Positions 18,495 to 27,069 are shown, counted from the first letter of the stretch. The stretch: 64,000 bases of DNA from Candidatus Heimdallarchaeota archaeon (GCA_011364965.1 RDOB01000002.1:124001-188000), one strand, 5' to 3'. The notes: generated by a model not told the origin, from the sequence alone. Numbers and translations: made by a program.

Positions 18495-18623
18495 CCTTTG
18501 TATATCCTGAAAATAGTAGAATAAATAGATAAATGTCTATTAATTTACATCCTTATTAGTGCATTTTGTACCCGTATAACCATATTTTTGAAGAGACAAT
18601 ATTAAAGGTTTACTGGGAACAAA

Positions 18624-18818
18624 ATGAAAGATTTAACCAAAAAAATGGTAAATAAGGGATCTAAGGAAGCATTAAATATTACAACTAGAGGTTTAACAGG
18701 TAGTATTGCAGATGTCGCGAAAGAATCAATTAAAGATGAAATACAAAGGAGTGGAGTATCAGATTCAGTTATAAAAAAGATATCAAAATCAATGAAAAAG
18801 TTAGTGAAAGATAAATAG
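18624..18818 (+). CDS. Small hypothetical protein, 64 aa, basic and helical
   Basis: A short lysine-rich helical protein (MKDLTKKMVNKGSKEALNI ... KKISKSMKKLVKDK) with no recognised domain. It starts at ATG with GGGA about six bases upstream. Its stop lies 12 bases before the cupin gene, so it heads a likely four-gene operon with the cupin, the hydrolase and the 110-residue protein. It could be nucleic-acid or membrane associated because of its charge, but nothing specific supports either. Confidence 0.5.
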   Translation: MKDLTKKMVNKGSKEALNITTRGLTGSIADVAKESIKDEIQRSGVSDSVIKKISKSMKKLVKDK

Positions 18819-18829
18819 AAAGTAGACAG

Positions 18830-19189
18830 ATGGGAAAACAAATGAAATTAAAGAAGCTACACGATATTCCAGCTGAAGATGTTGCGATGTATGGCTCAAC
18901 TAAAACAAAAATCGAGTGGATTTGGGGAAAAGCTGATAATGTTCCTCACTTTGCGCTTCGTCGTTTCATTATAAAACCTGGTGGAGAAATTGGTTTACAC
19001 GCACATCCAGAGGAACACGAAATTTTCATTTTATCTGGAATGGGTCTTGTTTTTAATGATAAAGGACAAGAAATTGATGTTGCTACAGAAGACTCACTAT
19101 ATGTTCCGCCAGGAGAAGCTCATGGATATAAAAATTCAGGAGATTGTGATCTGATCTTTCTCTGTATAATCCCTCTATTAGCAAAATAG
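18830..19189 (+). CDS. Cupin-domain protein
   Basis: A single-domain cupin of 119 residues. The first cupin motif is visible (GGEIGLHAHPEEHEIFILSGMG, with two histidines and a glutamate as metal ligands near residues 62-69). The second motif (YVPPGEAHGYKNSGD near 97) supplies the last histidine. Such stand-alone cupins act as isomerases, dioxygenases or ligand sensors; the sequence does not tell which. It is close behind the 64-aa gene and 29 bp before the hydrolase gene, probably in one transcript. Confidence 0.85.
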   Translation: MGKQMKLKKLHDIPAEDVAMYGSTKTKIEWIWGKADNVPHFALRRFIIKPGGEIGLHAHPEEHEIFILSGMGLVFNDKGQEIDVATEDSLYVPPGEAHGYKNSGDCDLIFLCIIPLLAK

Positions 19190-19218
19190 TAAACAATCAG
19201 TATTGGATCGAATCTAGA

Positions 19219-20580
19219 ATGCCACAAGAACCAAGAAGGGAGTGGCTTGCTCTCTATCATGAAGGTGATTCCCGATTACAAAATAAGCGTCATGGTATCT
19301 TCCGATTAAATAAAAAAAATTCAAGAATTGAATTCGCTGTACAGACAAGTGAATCTGATTCCTCCCCCGTAGTTGTCGTGAATTATCCCCTAAGATTGCT
19401 CAAATCAGTAGATATTGTTGAAAAGCGTCAAAGAATGAAAAAAAAGGAATACATCCAATTAACTATGGGAGAACCTCCAAATGAAATGTTTCCACTCTTT
19501 TCATTTAGTATTGATGATTTAGGTTCAATCAAAGCGGAAATTGAGCGATTCAAGTTGCAGAGTCAAGTTCAGGATATACAAAAAGAGGAGAAGGACGAAG
19601 GAGATGTCCTTGACATGTTTGCAAAGTTATTAATGACTCCAATTGAACAATTCCAACATTTAATAGAGGATATGACTTCACGTATAATCTCGATTACTAA
19701 AAAACCTACCAAAGTAACCCAAACATTTTTCTCGGGGTTAGAACCTAAATCGAGTTATCAAACACGGCAAATTAAACTTAAAGACCGAATCTTTACTTAT
19801 TTTGAATCTCCTAAGATATTTCCAAGAGTTCTCCTATTCCTTTCCCCTCTAGGAGGGAAAATTGAAGATTATTACTCATTGATTCCCTATCTCCAAGGTA
19901 GCTATCAGATAATGATTTTGGGGATTCGGGGTCATGTTCCCCCATTTGAACAAGATTTAGAATACAAATTAAAGGATTTTGTTCAAGATCTGCGAGATTT
20001 CATTGATTTTTTGGGACCTGATAGGCAGATTATATTAACTGCTCATTCTCTAATCTCTGCGGTAATACTTGATGAATTTTTAAAGGACAATTACAGCAAC
20101 ATTGAAAAAATCATATTATTATCAGGTATTCACCGTCCTCCTGACACATTTAAGAAGGGGATAAAAGCTCTCCCCCCGATTATTACATGGGGACCATTTA
20201 AAACTCATGTGAAAAAACTCGCTCCCAAAGTCTTATTTGATAAGAAAACAGATGATGATCTTAAAAAACCTTATATCAATCATGCTTTTGAAATTTCTGA
20301 TAAAGTATATTATGAGATCTTCAAAGATTTTCTTTCTAAATATGATTATTCAGATAATATCGCGATATTAAAAAAACCAATGCTTATAGTTTGGGGATTA
20401 AATGACCATATAATTACCACCGACCTTAAAAAAGAAATGAAAGATAATTTATTATCCTCAAATCTTTCGTTAAGGGAAATTCCAGGTGGACATATGCTTT
20501 TTTTAGATTCTCCTAGAGAATTAAGCAAGGAGATTAACGAATTCATTTTTGGAAAAAGGAGTTCAATTGAAATTGAATGA
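19219..20580 (+). CDS. Alpha/beta-hydrolase-fold protein with N-terminal PH-like domain
   Basis: Residues about 195-445 form an alpha/beta hydrolase: a strand plus oxyanion region (RVLLFLSPLGGKIEDYYSL), a nucleophile elbow reading TAHSLISAVI, a late acidic loop (VWGLNDHII) and the terminal histidine in PGGHMLFLDSP. The elbow is A-H-S-L-I where G-x-S-x-G is usual, so activity is uncertain. Residues 1-120 look like a separate beta-rich domain with a closing helix, resembling a PH-like fold (REWLALYHEGD, then KKKEYIQLTMGEPP). A helical linker joins the two. PH-like assignment is inference. It overlaps the start of the next gene. Confidence 0.65.
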   Translation: MPQEPRREWLALYHEGDSRLQNKRHGIFRLNKKNSRIEFAVQTSESDSSPVVVVNYPLRLLKSVDIVEKRQRMKKKEYIQLTMGEPPNEMFPLFSFSIDDLGSIKAEIERFKLQSQVQDIQKEEKDEGDVLDMFAKLLMTPIEQFQHLIEDMTSRIISITKKPTKVTQTFFSGLEPKSSYQTRQIKLKDRIFTYFESPKIFPRVLLFLSPLGGKIEDYYSLIPYLQGSYQIMILGIRGHVPPFEQDLEYKLKDFVQDLRDFIDFLGPDRQIILTAHSLISAVILDEFLKDNYSNIEKIILLSGIHRPPDTFKKGIKALPPIITWGPFKTHVKKLAPKVLFDKKTDDDLKKPYINHAFEISDKVYYEIFKDFLSKYDYSDNIAILKKPMLIVWGLNDHIITTDLKKEMKDNLLSSNLSLREIPGGHMLFLDSPRELSKEINEFIFGKRSSIEIE

Positions 20581-20896
20581 ACAAGAGAAAAGAAAATCTT
20601 TTAGTCTTAGATTTCAAGATAGAAATGCTTGGAATACATTCAAGGAAGATTTAAAAGTTATTTTTAGAAATCACCAGATAAAATTTCAGTATTCAGAACA
20701 AAGTCCGAAATTTTATATTCGATATAAAAGTAATTCAATCAATATAATCGTTACTTGGGAAGAAGATTCACTTCTTTTTCTTTTAGAATCTTTCAACTTT
20801 GAACCAGAAACCCTCAACACATGCATTGAGATATATGATCTCTTGATTCTTTTTTCAGGTGAAATTATTGATGGTACTGAACCATATAACTGGTAA
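20567..20896 (+). CDS. Hypothetical protein, about 109 aa
   Basis: Not recognised. A small soluble protein with alternating beta-like stretches (KFYIRYKSNSINIIVTW) and a C-terminal helix (LNTCIEIYDLLILF). The ORF track starts at TTG 20549, but GGAG at 20558-20561 points to TTG 20567. Either start overlaps the end of the hydrolase gene, implying translational coupling and a shared role. Confidence 0.55.
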   Translation: MKLNEQEKRKSFSLRFQDRNAWNTFKEDLKVIFRNHQIKFQYSEQSPKFYIRYKSNSINIIVTWEEDSLLFLLESFNFEPETLNTCIEIYDLLILFSGEIIDGTEPYNW

Positions 20897-20901
20897 ATAA
20901 G

Positions 20902-21069
20902 TTATTCACCATAATCCCTTTCTAATTGCATAACAAATGCTTTTAAATGTGTATAGAATGGTTTCACTATTCCTTGTTCCCATTCTAAGGCAATTTTCCT
21001 GAAAATATTGCCATCGAGACGGATTTCAATACCAACACCTGTATCTCGAATTGAAATTCCTTTTTCCAT
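20902..21069 (-). CDS. Small hypothetical protein, 55 aa, below the ORF-track cutoff
   Basis: The minus strand reads MEKGISIRDTGVGIEIRLDG ... LERDYGE and stops at 20902. The frame stays open upstream to a stop at 21148, and those extra codons (VKFLIFNHPKSIIYISHEVEI) look coding as well, but they contain no ATG or TTG and only one GTG. Either the start is the internal GTG or ATG, or the 5' end is damaged. It lies just after the porB terminator-like tract and is convergent with the gene ending at 20896. Confidence 0.4.
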   Translation of the reverse strand: MEKGISIRDTGVGIEIRLDGNIFRKIALEWEQGIVKPFYTHLKAFVMQLERDYGE

Positions 21070-21180
21070 GATTTCCACTTCATGTGAAATGTAGATTATT
21101 GACTTGGGATGATTAAAGATTAAAAACTTTACATCAAAAGAAACATTTCATTTTGCTTTGCTTATTAACCTTGAGAAACA

Positions 21181-21202
21181 AAAAAAAGGAAAAAAGAAAA
21201 AA
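21181..21202 (-). terminator. U-rich tract after porB
   Basis: Directly downstream of the porB stop the transcribed strand yields CTTTTTTCTTTTTTCCTTTTTTT. U-rich runs without a hairpin are the usual archaeal termination signal, so this is a good candidate for the end of the porGDAB transcript. Confidence 0.5.
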
Positions 21203-21210
21203 GGAGTTGT

Positions 21211-22176
21211 TTAATATCCTGTTTTTTCTAACAACTCTTCCCAGCGTTTGTCGACTTCGGTTTGAAAAATGTTGATTAAGTCATCTCGACGAGTAGGTTT
21301 GAAGAAGTGTCTCCAGCGTCCTTCTAGTTTTAAATATTCCTCTAGTGGAAGTTTTTTAGAAGGATCTTTGGCAATTCGTTCACTAGGTCTGCTTAATTTA
21401 TATTCCCCCTCTATCACACTGTAGAGTGGATGAAGACATGTTTCAGTTGCCAACCTTACATATTCAATAGACTTTGCTGGATCGAATCGTTGTCCACGAT
21501 TGCAGGATGACTCTACGTGCAGAAATGCAGGTCCATCTACATCTAATCCTGCTCTTACTTTAGCAATCAAGTCTTCTGGATAAGCAGGGGAAGCTGTAGC
21601 CACAAATTTTATTCGGTGGGCAATAATTATTTCGGTGATTGGCTTCCTGAATTGTGTTTTACCTGGAATTACTGACCCAGCAGGAGAAGTGGTGGTAGAT
21701 GCGCCATAAGGTGTGCCACCAGATCGCTGTATACCTGTATTCATGTATGCTCCATTATCATACAATATGTAAAGAAGGTCGTGACCTCTTTCTAGAGCTC
21801 CTGAGAGTGCTTGAATTCCTATATCATAGGTACCCCCATCTCCACCAAAAACTACAATATCGGTCTTTCCATCTTTGTATATTCCTTTACGAGTCATAGC
21901 TTTGATTGCACCTTCAACTCCAGAAGCTACAGCAGAAGCATTCTCGAAAGCAACATGAAGCCATGGTACTTTCCAAGCAGAGAAAGGATAAATAGTACTA
22001 GCAACTTCTAAACACCCTGTTGCATTAAAAATCATCGTTGGTTTATTGAAGGCCATAGTGACCTGTCGAGCCATACTACCTGCAGCACAACCAGCACATA
22101 AGCGATGACCTCCAGCAAAATAAGTTGGTTTATCAACTACATCTTTTAATTTAATATTTGGCAATTCTGTACTCAT
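21211..22176 (-). CDS. porB: Pyruvate:ferredoxin oxidoreductase, beta subunit
   Basis: The thiamine-diphosphate-binding subunit, 321 residues. N-terminal cysteines (GGHRLCAGCAAGS) serve a 4Fe-4S cluster. The TPP/Mg motif is FGGDGGTYDIGIQ ... YILYDNGAYMNTG near residues 105-145, and a late cysteine (HVESSCNRG) completes the cluster ligands. Por converts pyruvate and CoA to acetyl-CoA and CO2 while reducing ferredoxin, in the cytoplasm. It is the last gene of the porG-D-A-B operon, 12 bp behind porA. Other 2-oxoacids are possible, but the four-subunit layout and sequence favour pyruvate. Confidence 0.93.
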   Translation of the reverse strand: MSTELPNIKLKDVVDKPTYFAGGHRLCAGCAAGSMARQVTMAFNKPTMIFNATGCLEVASTIYPFSAWKVPWLHVAFENASAVASGVEGAIKAMTRKGIYKDGKTDIVVFGGDGGTYDIGIQALSGALERGHDLLYILYDNGAYMNTGIQRSGGTPYGASTTTSPAGSVIPGKTQFRKPITEIIIAHRIKFVATASPAYPEDLIAKVRAGLDVDGPAFLHVESSCNRGQRFDPAKSIEYVRLATETCLHPLYSVIEGEYKLSRPSERIAKDPSKKLPLEEYLKLEGRWRHFFKPTRRDDLINIFQTEVDKRWEELLEKTGY

Positions 22177-22188
22177 TACTATTCCTCC

Positions 22189-23364
22189 TTATTCTCGCAA
22201 GCCCCACCAGTATATAGGTAAGTTTTTACCTTCGTTAAAAGCGTCTTTTGCCCTGTAATACATATTATGATAGTCCTTAATGAGAGTATCACGACCACCG
22301 AGACCTATTGTATATTCTGCTACATTGGGTGATAATCCAGTATTGAATAATGCGGATTTAATATCCGTACTAAAAATTCCGCCAGGACCACCGAATGAAT
22401 GTGCCCGTTCAATAGTAATTATTCCTTTAAGATTTGTACATAATTTAGTAATTTCATCACCGAAAAAAGGCCTATATACTCGGATTTTAATTAATCCTAC
22501 CTTTTCACCTTTCGCTCGTAGTTCATCGACAGTAGTTCGTGCATTTCCAGCTGATGATCCCATAGTAATGAAAGCATATTCCGCATCATCCATCATATAG
22601 GATTCTACTGGTTTATACTTCCTACCAGTCAATTTTTCCCATTCATTAAAAACTTCGACTATAATTTGTCTTGAACGTTCTTGTGCATCTCTTATTTGGG
22701 CTCTTGCTTCCATATAATAATCTTGTAAATGAAGCAAACCGATAGAAATAGGATCTTTAGTATCAAGTTTCAATTCGGCCGTTCTTTCTCCACCAATGAA
22801 CTTTAATGCTTCTTCACGGGAAACTGCTTCTATTCCCTCAATAGCATGGGAAAGAATGAATCCATCGAGTCCAATTGCTACTGGGAGTAAAACATCTGGA
22901 TGTTCGCCAATCTTGAAAGCCATAATAGTTTGATCGTGTGCTTCTTGGTTATCTTCTGAGAAAAGACTTATCCATCCCGAATCTCGGAACAGCATTTGAT
23001 CTGTCATTTCCCCATGAATATTAATTGGGCCGCTAATAGCACGATTTGCTATCGCCATGACAATAGGTGTTCTTGAAGAAGCTGCTATAAAGATAATTTC
23101 ATACATGAGCATAAGTCCAGCACTAGCACTGCTAGTAAACACACGAGCTCCAGCTGAGCTGGCGCCAACACATGCGGACATCGCACTGTGCTCAGATTCT
23201 ACTGTAATGAATTCAGTATCCACTTCGCCATCAGCAACAAAATCAGCAAATCGTTCGACAATAATTGTTTGGGGAGTGATAGGATAAGCCGCAACTACAT
23301 CTGGGTTGACTGCTTTGGCAGCTAATGCAACTGCGTCGTCTCCTGTAACTGCAATTCTAGCCAT
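22189..23364 (-). CDS. porA: Pyruvate:ferredoxin oxidoreductase, alpha subunit
   Basis: 391 residues, normal length for PorA. The N-terminus has the family's AYPITPQTIIVERFADFV segment and an ESEHSAMSACVGASSAGARV stretch that binds the TPP pyrimidine side. It is followed by the TSSASAGLMLMYEIIFIAA helix and a C-terminal domain with YAFITMGSSAGNARTTVDEL. Directly abuts porD. The protein pairs with PorB to form the active site. Confidence 0.94.
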   Translation of the reverse strand: MARIAVTGDDAVALAAKAVNPDVVAAYPITPQTIIVERFADFVADGEVDTEFITVESEHSAMSACVGASSAGARVFTSSASAGLMLMYEIIFIAASSRTPIVMAIANRAISGPINIHGEMTDQMLFRDSGWISLFSEDNQEAHDQTIMAFKIGEHPDVLLPVAIGLDGFILSHAIEGIEAVSREEALKFIGGERTAELKLDTKDPISIGLLHLQDYYMEARAQIRDAQERSRQIIVEVFNEWEKLTGRKYKPVESYMMDDAEYAFITMGSSAGNARTTVDELRAKGEKVGLIKIRVYRPFFGDEITKLCTNLKGIITIERAHSFGGPGGIFSTDIKSALFNTGLSPNVAEYTIGLGGRDTLIKDYHNMYYRAKDAFNEGKNLPIYWWGLRE

Positions 23365-23712
23365 TTAGAGATCCTCCATATAAATTGCTTTTTCGCCTTT
23401 TCGGCCAGGACATTCATTTGAACATACCCCACAGCCTTTACAATAGAAATAATCAAATTCTGGACGAAGTTTTCCGTCATTTCCCGGTTTCATTGTAATA
23501 GCACTGTCGGGACAGAAAAAGTAACATTTTAAACAGGATATACAATTATCAGCATTAAGTTTAGGTTGTTTAGCTGCCCAATCTCCTGTGCGAAAGAATC
23601 TAGAAGAACCAGGGGGAGTACTTCCAGCCATAGGTAGCTTTTTATAACCCCATTTTTCTTTTACCCAAGTTTTAAAATCATCATCTGAAACTTCATTTGG
23701 TAAAGCTGGCAT
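23365..23712 (-). CDS. porD: Pyruvate:ferredoxin oxidoreductase, delta (ferredoxin) subunit
   Basis: A 115-residue two-cluster ferredoxin that carries electrons from the TPP site. Both 4Fe-4S motifs are clear: CISCLKCYFFCPDS and CKGCGVCSNECPG. The 35-residue N-terminal extension with KKLPMAGSTPPGSSRFFRTGDW is characteristic of PorD in archaea. It sits between porG (2-bp gap) and porA (no gap). Confidence 0.94.
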   Translation of the reverse strand: MPALPNEVSDDDFKTWVKEKWGYKKLPMAGSTPPGSSRFFRTGDWAAKQPKLNADNCISCLKCYFFCPDSAITMKPGNDGKLRPEFDYFYCKGCGVCSNECPGRKGEKAIYMEDL

Positions 23713-23714
23713 AA

Positions 23715-24284
23715 TTAGCTCACCTCATTAAACGAACGCTCGACAGCTTTAATATTCTTATCAGCGCCTTTATGTTTGAATCGCTCATTGATAGCACTAA
23801 TTACCGAATCAAGCTTAATTATATTGCCATTAGTTAGTTTAACCAATGCACCCAAAATGGCGGTATTCGTCTGTCTGATTCCAATCTCTTCTGCTGCGAT
23901 TTTTGTTGCATCAACAGTCGCAAATCTTGCACCTGGAGGAAGAGAATTTCTCAGTTTGACAACAGCTTCAGAATTTGGATTATCAGTATTCACAATGACG
24001 ATACCACCTTCTTTCAATCCTGCTGCCACATCGACTTGCCCTAATAATGTAGGGTCTTGAACCACCACAATATCGGGGTAATATATTTCCGTCTTTATGT
24101 AGAACCTTTCATCCGAAACACGAGCGAACGCAGCGATGGGCGCGCCACTCCTTTCAGGTCCAAAAGATGGAAATGCGTGTACATATTTATTCTCCAGTAG
24201 AGCGGCCTCTGCAATCAAATAACTACTAGTCATGACGCCTTGACCACCTCTACCATGCAATCGTATATCAATAATTTCAGCCAA
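23715..24284 (-). CDS. porG: Pyruvate:ferredoxin oxidoreductase, gamma subunit
   Basis: 189 residues, matching the gamma domain that helps bind CoA. The N-terminus has IRLHGRGGQGVMTSSYLIAEAA, followed by HAFPSFGPERSGAPIAAFARV and the DPTLL segment. It is the first gene of the operon. The start is TTG at 24284 with AGGAG ten bases upstream; no better ATG is nearby. A TATA-like element lies about 35 bases further out. Confidence 0.94.
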   Translation of the reverse strand: MAEIIDIRLHGRGGQGVMTSSYLIAEAALLENKYVHAFPSFGPERSGAPIAAFARVSDERFYIKTEIYYPDIVVVQDPTLLGQVDVAAGLKEGGIVIVNTDNPNSEAVVKLRNSLPPGARFATVDATKIAAEEIGIRQTNTAILGALVKLTNGNIIKLDSVISAINERFKHKGADKNIKAVERSFNEVS

Positions 24285-24317
24285 ATAATAACAACTCCTA
24301 GTTTAATACTTCAGAAG

Positions 24318-24327
24318 TTTTTTATAA
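24318..24327 (-). promoter_or_regulatory. TATA-like box for porGDAB
   Basis: On the minus strand CTTATAAAAA lies about 34-43 bases before the porG TTG, with the AGGAG ribosome-binding site in between. The spacing suits an archaeal promoter with a short leader. Confidence 0.45.
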
Positions 24328-24566
24328 GATTGTTTGGTTAAAATCAAGATCATTTAACCTTACTAGGCAAATCCTCCTATTTCAAAAACCTCCTATTTTA
24401 TCTTGCTTAACAATAATAAAGCACCATAAAGTTGAAATGAATTCACTGAAAAAGAGATATAGTTAAAAAACATGAAGAAATCTATTTTTCAGAAGTTGGT
24501 TAATTTATGGTTTTGTCATCTATTTATCCTCCTGAGCGGACGTTTTAGTCAAAGAGGGATTTTCAT

Positions 24567-25088
24567 ATGCGTGACGAATGGGTTTTAAAAATCTGTGCTG
24601 CTGGATCATTTCAGGTCGGTAAAACGTCTCTCATTAGACGATACGCTGAAAATAAATTCTCTGAATCTTATACACCTACAATTGGGGTAGATGTAACAGT
24701 TAAAAAAATAGTCGTAGATAATCAACCAGTAAAGTTATTACTTTGGGATACCGCTGGGCAAGAGGTTTTCGGTAGGATACGTAGAACATACTTCGAGGGG
24801 GCTTTTGGATGTATTGTTGTTTATGATATAACAAGAGAGGAAACTTTCAAAGAATTAAATAGATGGATTTCTGATTTTCGTAATGTTGCTGGTGACAATT
24901 CCTCCATCGCTGTCTTGGGTAATAAAGCTGATCTTGAAACTCTTAGAAAAGTAACAAAGGTGGATGGGGAGAATTTTGCGAAGAAATTTAATGTACCTTT
25001 TAAGGAATGCTCCGCAAAAATTGGTGGGGATGAAATAACAGAAATTTATACCCACCTTGTCAAAAAATACCTAGATTCACTATCTTAA
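24567..25088 (+). CDS. Rab/Ras-like small GTPase
   Basis: A canonical 173-residue small GTPase. G1 is AGSFQVGKTSLI, G2 contains the threonine in YTPTIGVD, G3 is LWDTAGQEVFGRIR with the catalytic glutamine, G4 is NKADL and G5 ECSAK. The TIGVDV and WDTAGQE stretches are Rab-like. There is no C-terminal cysteine for prenylation, as is usual in archaea. It starts at ATG (GTCAAAGAGGGATTTTC upstream contains GAGG). It lies just beyond the divergent por promoter and converges on the scpB-like gene. Confidence 0.92.
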   Translation: MRDEWVLKICAAGSFQVGKTSLIRRYAENKFSESYTPTIGVDVTVKKIVVDNQPVKLLLWDTAGQEVFGRIRRTYFEGAFGCIVVYDITREETFKELNRWISDFRNVAGDNSSIAVLGNKADLETLRKVTKVDGENFAKKFNVPFKECSAKIGGDEITEIYTHLVKKYLDSLS

Positions 25089-25096
25089 TCTCTTTC

Positions 25097-26335
25097 TCAT
25101 TCTTCCTCTTCACCCTTAAGAAAAGAAATTTTGCCAATAACAGCCTGATTTAAGTCATCATCAGCGTTTTTTTCACTTTCTTCGTCTTTTTCCTCCTCCT
25201 CTTCTGCTTCGGGTTCTACTTCAGCAGTTTCACTTTCTTCGTCTTTTTCCTCCTCCTCTTCTGCTTCGGGTTCTACTTCAGCAGTTTCACTTTCTTCGTC
25301 TTTTTCCTCCTCCTCTTCTGCTTCGGGTTCTACTTCAGCAGTTTCACTTTCTTCGTCTTTTTCCTCCTCCTCTTCTGATACTGTTTCAATATCTTCTTCC
25401 TCTTCTGATTCCCAATCACCCATCAATCTTCGTAATCTCCAAAGCATTTGAAGTTTTAAACGTCGACTTTCATTGTCAAATCCAAAATCATGAGCAAATT
25501 TTGGTGTTGTTGTGTATACTGATGATCTTGCCCGTGTTTCACCTATTATGTATTCTCTATCTTCAAGCTGTTTACATATTTCATTTATTCGAAGTGGCCC
25601 AATACCTTTTACGATTTTTTTGACCATTGCGACAGATATTGGTTGTCGATAGGCTATCTCGGTTAAGATTCTTCTTACATCTTCTTCCATGAATAGGTGA
25701 GGAACTTGCATTTGAAAAAAATCATGATATAAGGGATTTAATTGAAGCACCCATCGATCCTTTGAAATTTCTTCGATAACTATTGGAGAGTTCTTTTTAC
25801 GATTTCTTGATACTTTTCGGATCGCTCTTTTGACAACAGGGGATTCTTCTTGTAAAAACTCAATTAACTCATCAGCATGAATGGGTCTTCCAATTGAGAA
25901 AAGTGCTCCTTCAATTCTTTCTTCAAGAGTGATTGGCGGTAGTATTCTCTTGGGTTTGAAATATAATTCCAATTTATCTTCTTTTTCTTTCGTTGATTCC
26001 ATAAACATTTCAGGTGAAATGAAATCATCATAAGAGTCAATTTCATTATTTAAGATGCTTTCAATATACCTAGGAGGTGATAAATACTCTGAAACTATGG
26101 ATGTATCTTCTACTATGGTTTCTGGGGAAACTTTTTTTAGGATTTCAAATTTCTCTTCGAATGGCTTTTCTGATGGTAGACTTAAAACTTCATTCGACTC
26201 TTGTGTTGATTCAATTTGAGTAGTACCTTCAGTAGAAACTGGAGATATAACCTCTTTAATAGATTCCTCATCCTCTTCTTTTTTCTTGCTTATTTCTTTC
26301 TTTTCTTTTCCCTTACGTCGAAATAAACGAAACAT
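25097..26335 (-). CDS. ScpB-like KITE protein with acidic repeat tail
   Basis: Residues about 115-300 resemble ScpB, the double winged-helix (KITE) subunit that binds the kleisin ScpA in SMC complexes: EGALFSIGRPIHADELIEF, DVRRILTEIAYRQPISVAMV and a conserved last helix-wing. The 412-residue length is twice the usual because of two additions: a charged N-terminal tail of about 110 residues, and a C-terminal tail with a 19-residue acidic unit (EEEEEKDEESETAEVEPEA) repeated three times plus a partial copy. It follows a second, more standard ScpB gene 19 bp upstream. The two may form a heterodimer on one ScpA. Confidence 0.78.
   Translation of the reverse strand: MFRLFRRKGKEKKEISKKKEEDEESIKEVISPVSTEGTTQIESTQESNEVLSLPSEKPFEEKFEILKKVSPETIVEDTSIVSEYLSPPRYIESILNNEIDSYDDFISPEMFMESTKEKEDKLELYFKPKRILPPITLEERIEGALFSIGRPIHADELIEFLQEESPVVKRAIRKVSRNRKKNSPIVIEEISKDRWVLQLNPLYHDFFQMQVPHLFMEEDVRRILTEIAYRQPISVAMVKKIVKGIGPLRINEICKQLEDREYIIGETRARSSVYTTTPKFAHDFGFDNESRRLKLQMLWRLRRLMGDWESEEEEDIETVSEEEEEKDEESETAEVEPEAEEEEEKDEESETAEVEPEAEEEEEKDEESETAEVEPEAEEEEEKDEESEKNADDDLNQAVIGKISFLKGEEEE
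25173..25376. repeat. 57-bp in-frame tandem repeat in the scpB-like gene
   Basis: The unit TTCGTCTTTTTCCTCCTCCT... starts at 25181, 25238, 25295 and 25352, an exact 57-bp period, with the last copy partial. The copies look identical at the DNA level over the parts compared, which indicates recent expansion. The unit encodes a 19-residue Glu-rich segment. Confidence 0.9.
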
Positions 26336-26354
26336 AATACATCACTACAATAAA

Positions 26355-26915
26355 TCACTCGAATTGTAATTGACCAAGGGCATATTCCCTAAGACCACCT
26401 TGAATGGCTTTTTTTATTTGATTTGGATCTTTAGGTAATTTGAAAAGTGCTAGAAAATCTTCTGTGACATTAAGTATTCTTTTATTTCCTTTAGGAGTGA
26501 AAGTTACAAGGTTCATTGCTTGTAATTCTTCTATATCATCTACTGCCCTTTTTCCAAAAATTTTTTGCAATTTACTGGGCGTAACTTGCTCATTTAGAAC
26601 ATACTCTTTAAAAGCAAGAAGACTTAATACCTTTAAGAGATGTCTAGGCACCTCTGAGCGTTTGATGAAAGGCCAGTGGAGTCTTGTGGTAACTTCTTCA
26701 CGTAATTTCAGTTGAAATTTACCCTTGTCAACTTCAAAAATAGAATATGCCTTTTTTTGATCCATATGGCTATCTCGTATTTCCTCTATATATTTTTCAA
26801 CATCTGCTTCATCTTTCTGAATTAAGGTGGATAGCTCGGATAGAGAACATGGTCTATCAAATAAATAAAGGGCTGCTTCTATAATTTCCTTTTCCTTGAG
26901 AGCTCCTAAGTCCAT
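26355..26915 (-). CDS. scpB: Segregation and condensation protein B
   Basis: 186 residues, the standard ScpB length. Two winged helices are seen: the first from KEKEIIEAALYLFDRPCSLSEL, the second from RHLLKVLSLLAFKEYVLNEQVTPSKLQ with a RAVDDIEELQAMNLV recognition part. ScpB dimerises and clamps ScpA around SMC heads. It is 19 bp upstream of the repeat-bearing ScpB-like gene in one operon. scpA and smc lie 2.6 kb away on the same strand, separated by an opposite-strand coiled-coil gene. Confidence 0.85.
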   Translation of the reverse strand: MDLGALKEKEIIEAALYLFDRPCSLSELSTLIQKDEADVEKYIEEIRDSHMDQKKAYSIFEVDKGKFQLKLREEVTTRLHWPFIKRSEVPRHLLKVLSLLAFKEYVLNEQVTPSKLQKIFGKRAVDDIEELQAMNLVTFTPKGNKRILNVTEDFLALFKLPKDPNQIKKAIQGGLREYALGQLQFE

Positions 26916-27069
26916 ATGTTAGTCAAATCCCAAGATTTTTTATCTTGCAAAGTATACTTAAATTTAAAGTTTATATTGCTGTTGTTACAAAATCAGCTTA
27001 ATGAAAGCAAAGGTTAATTTATACTCGGTTTTTACCATTGACTTAATGATTTTCAAAATATTTTAGGAA

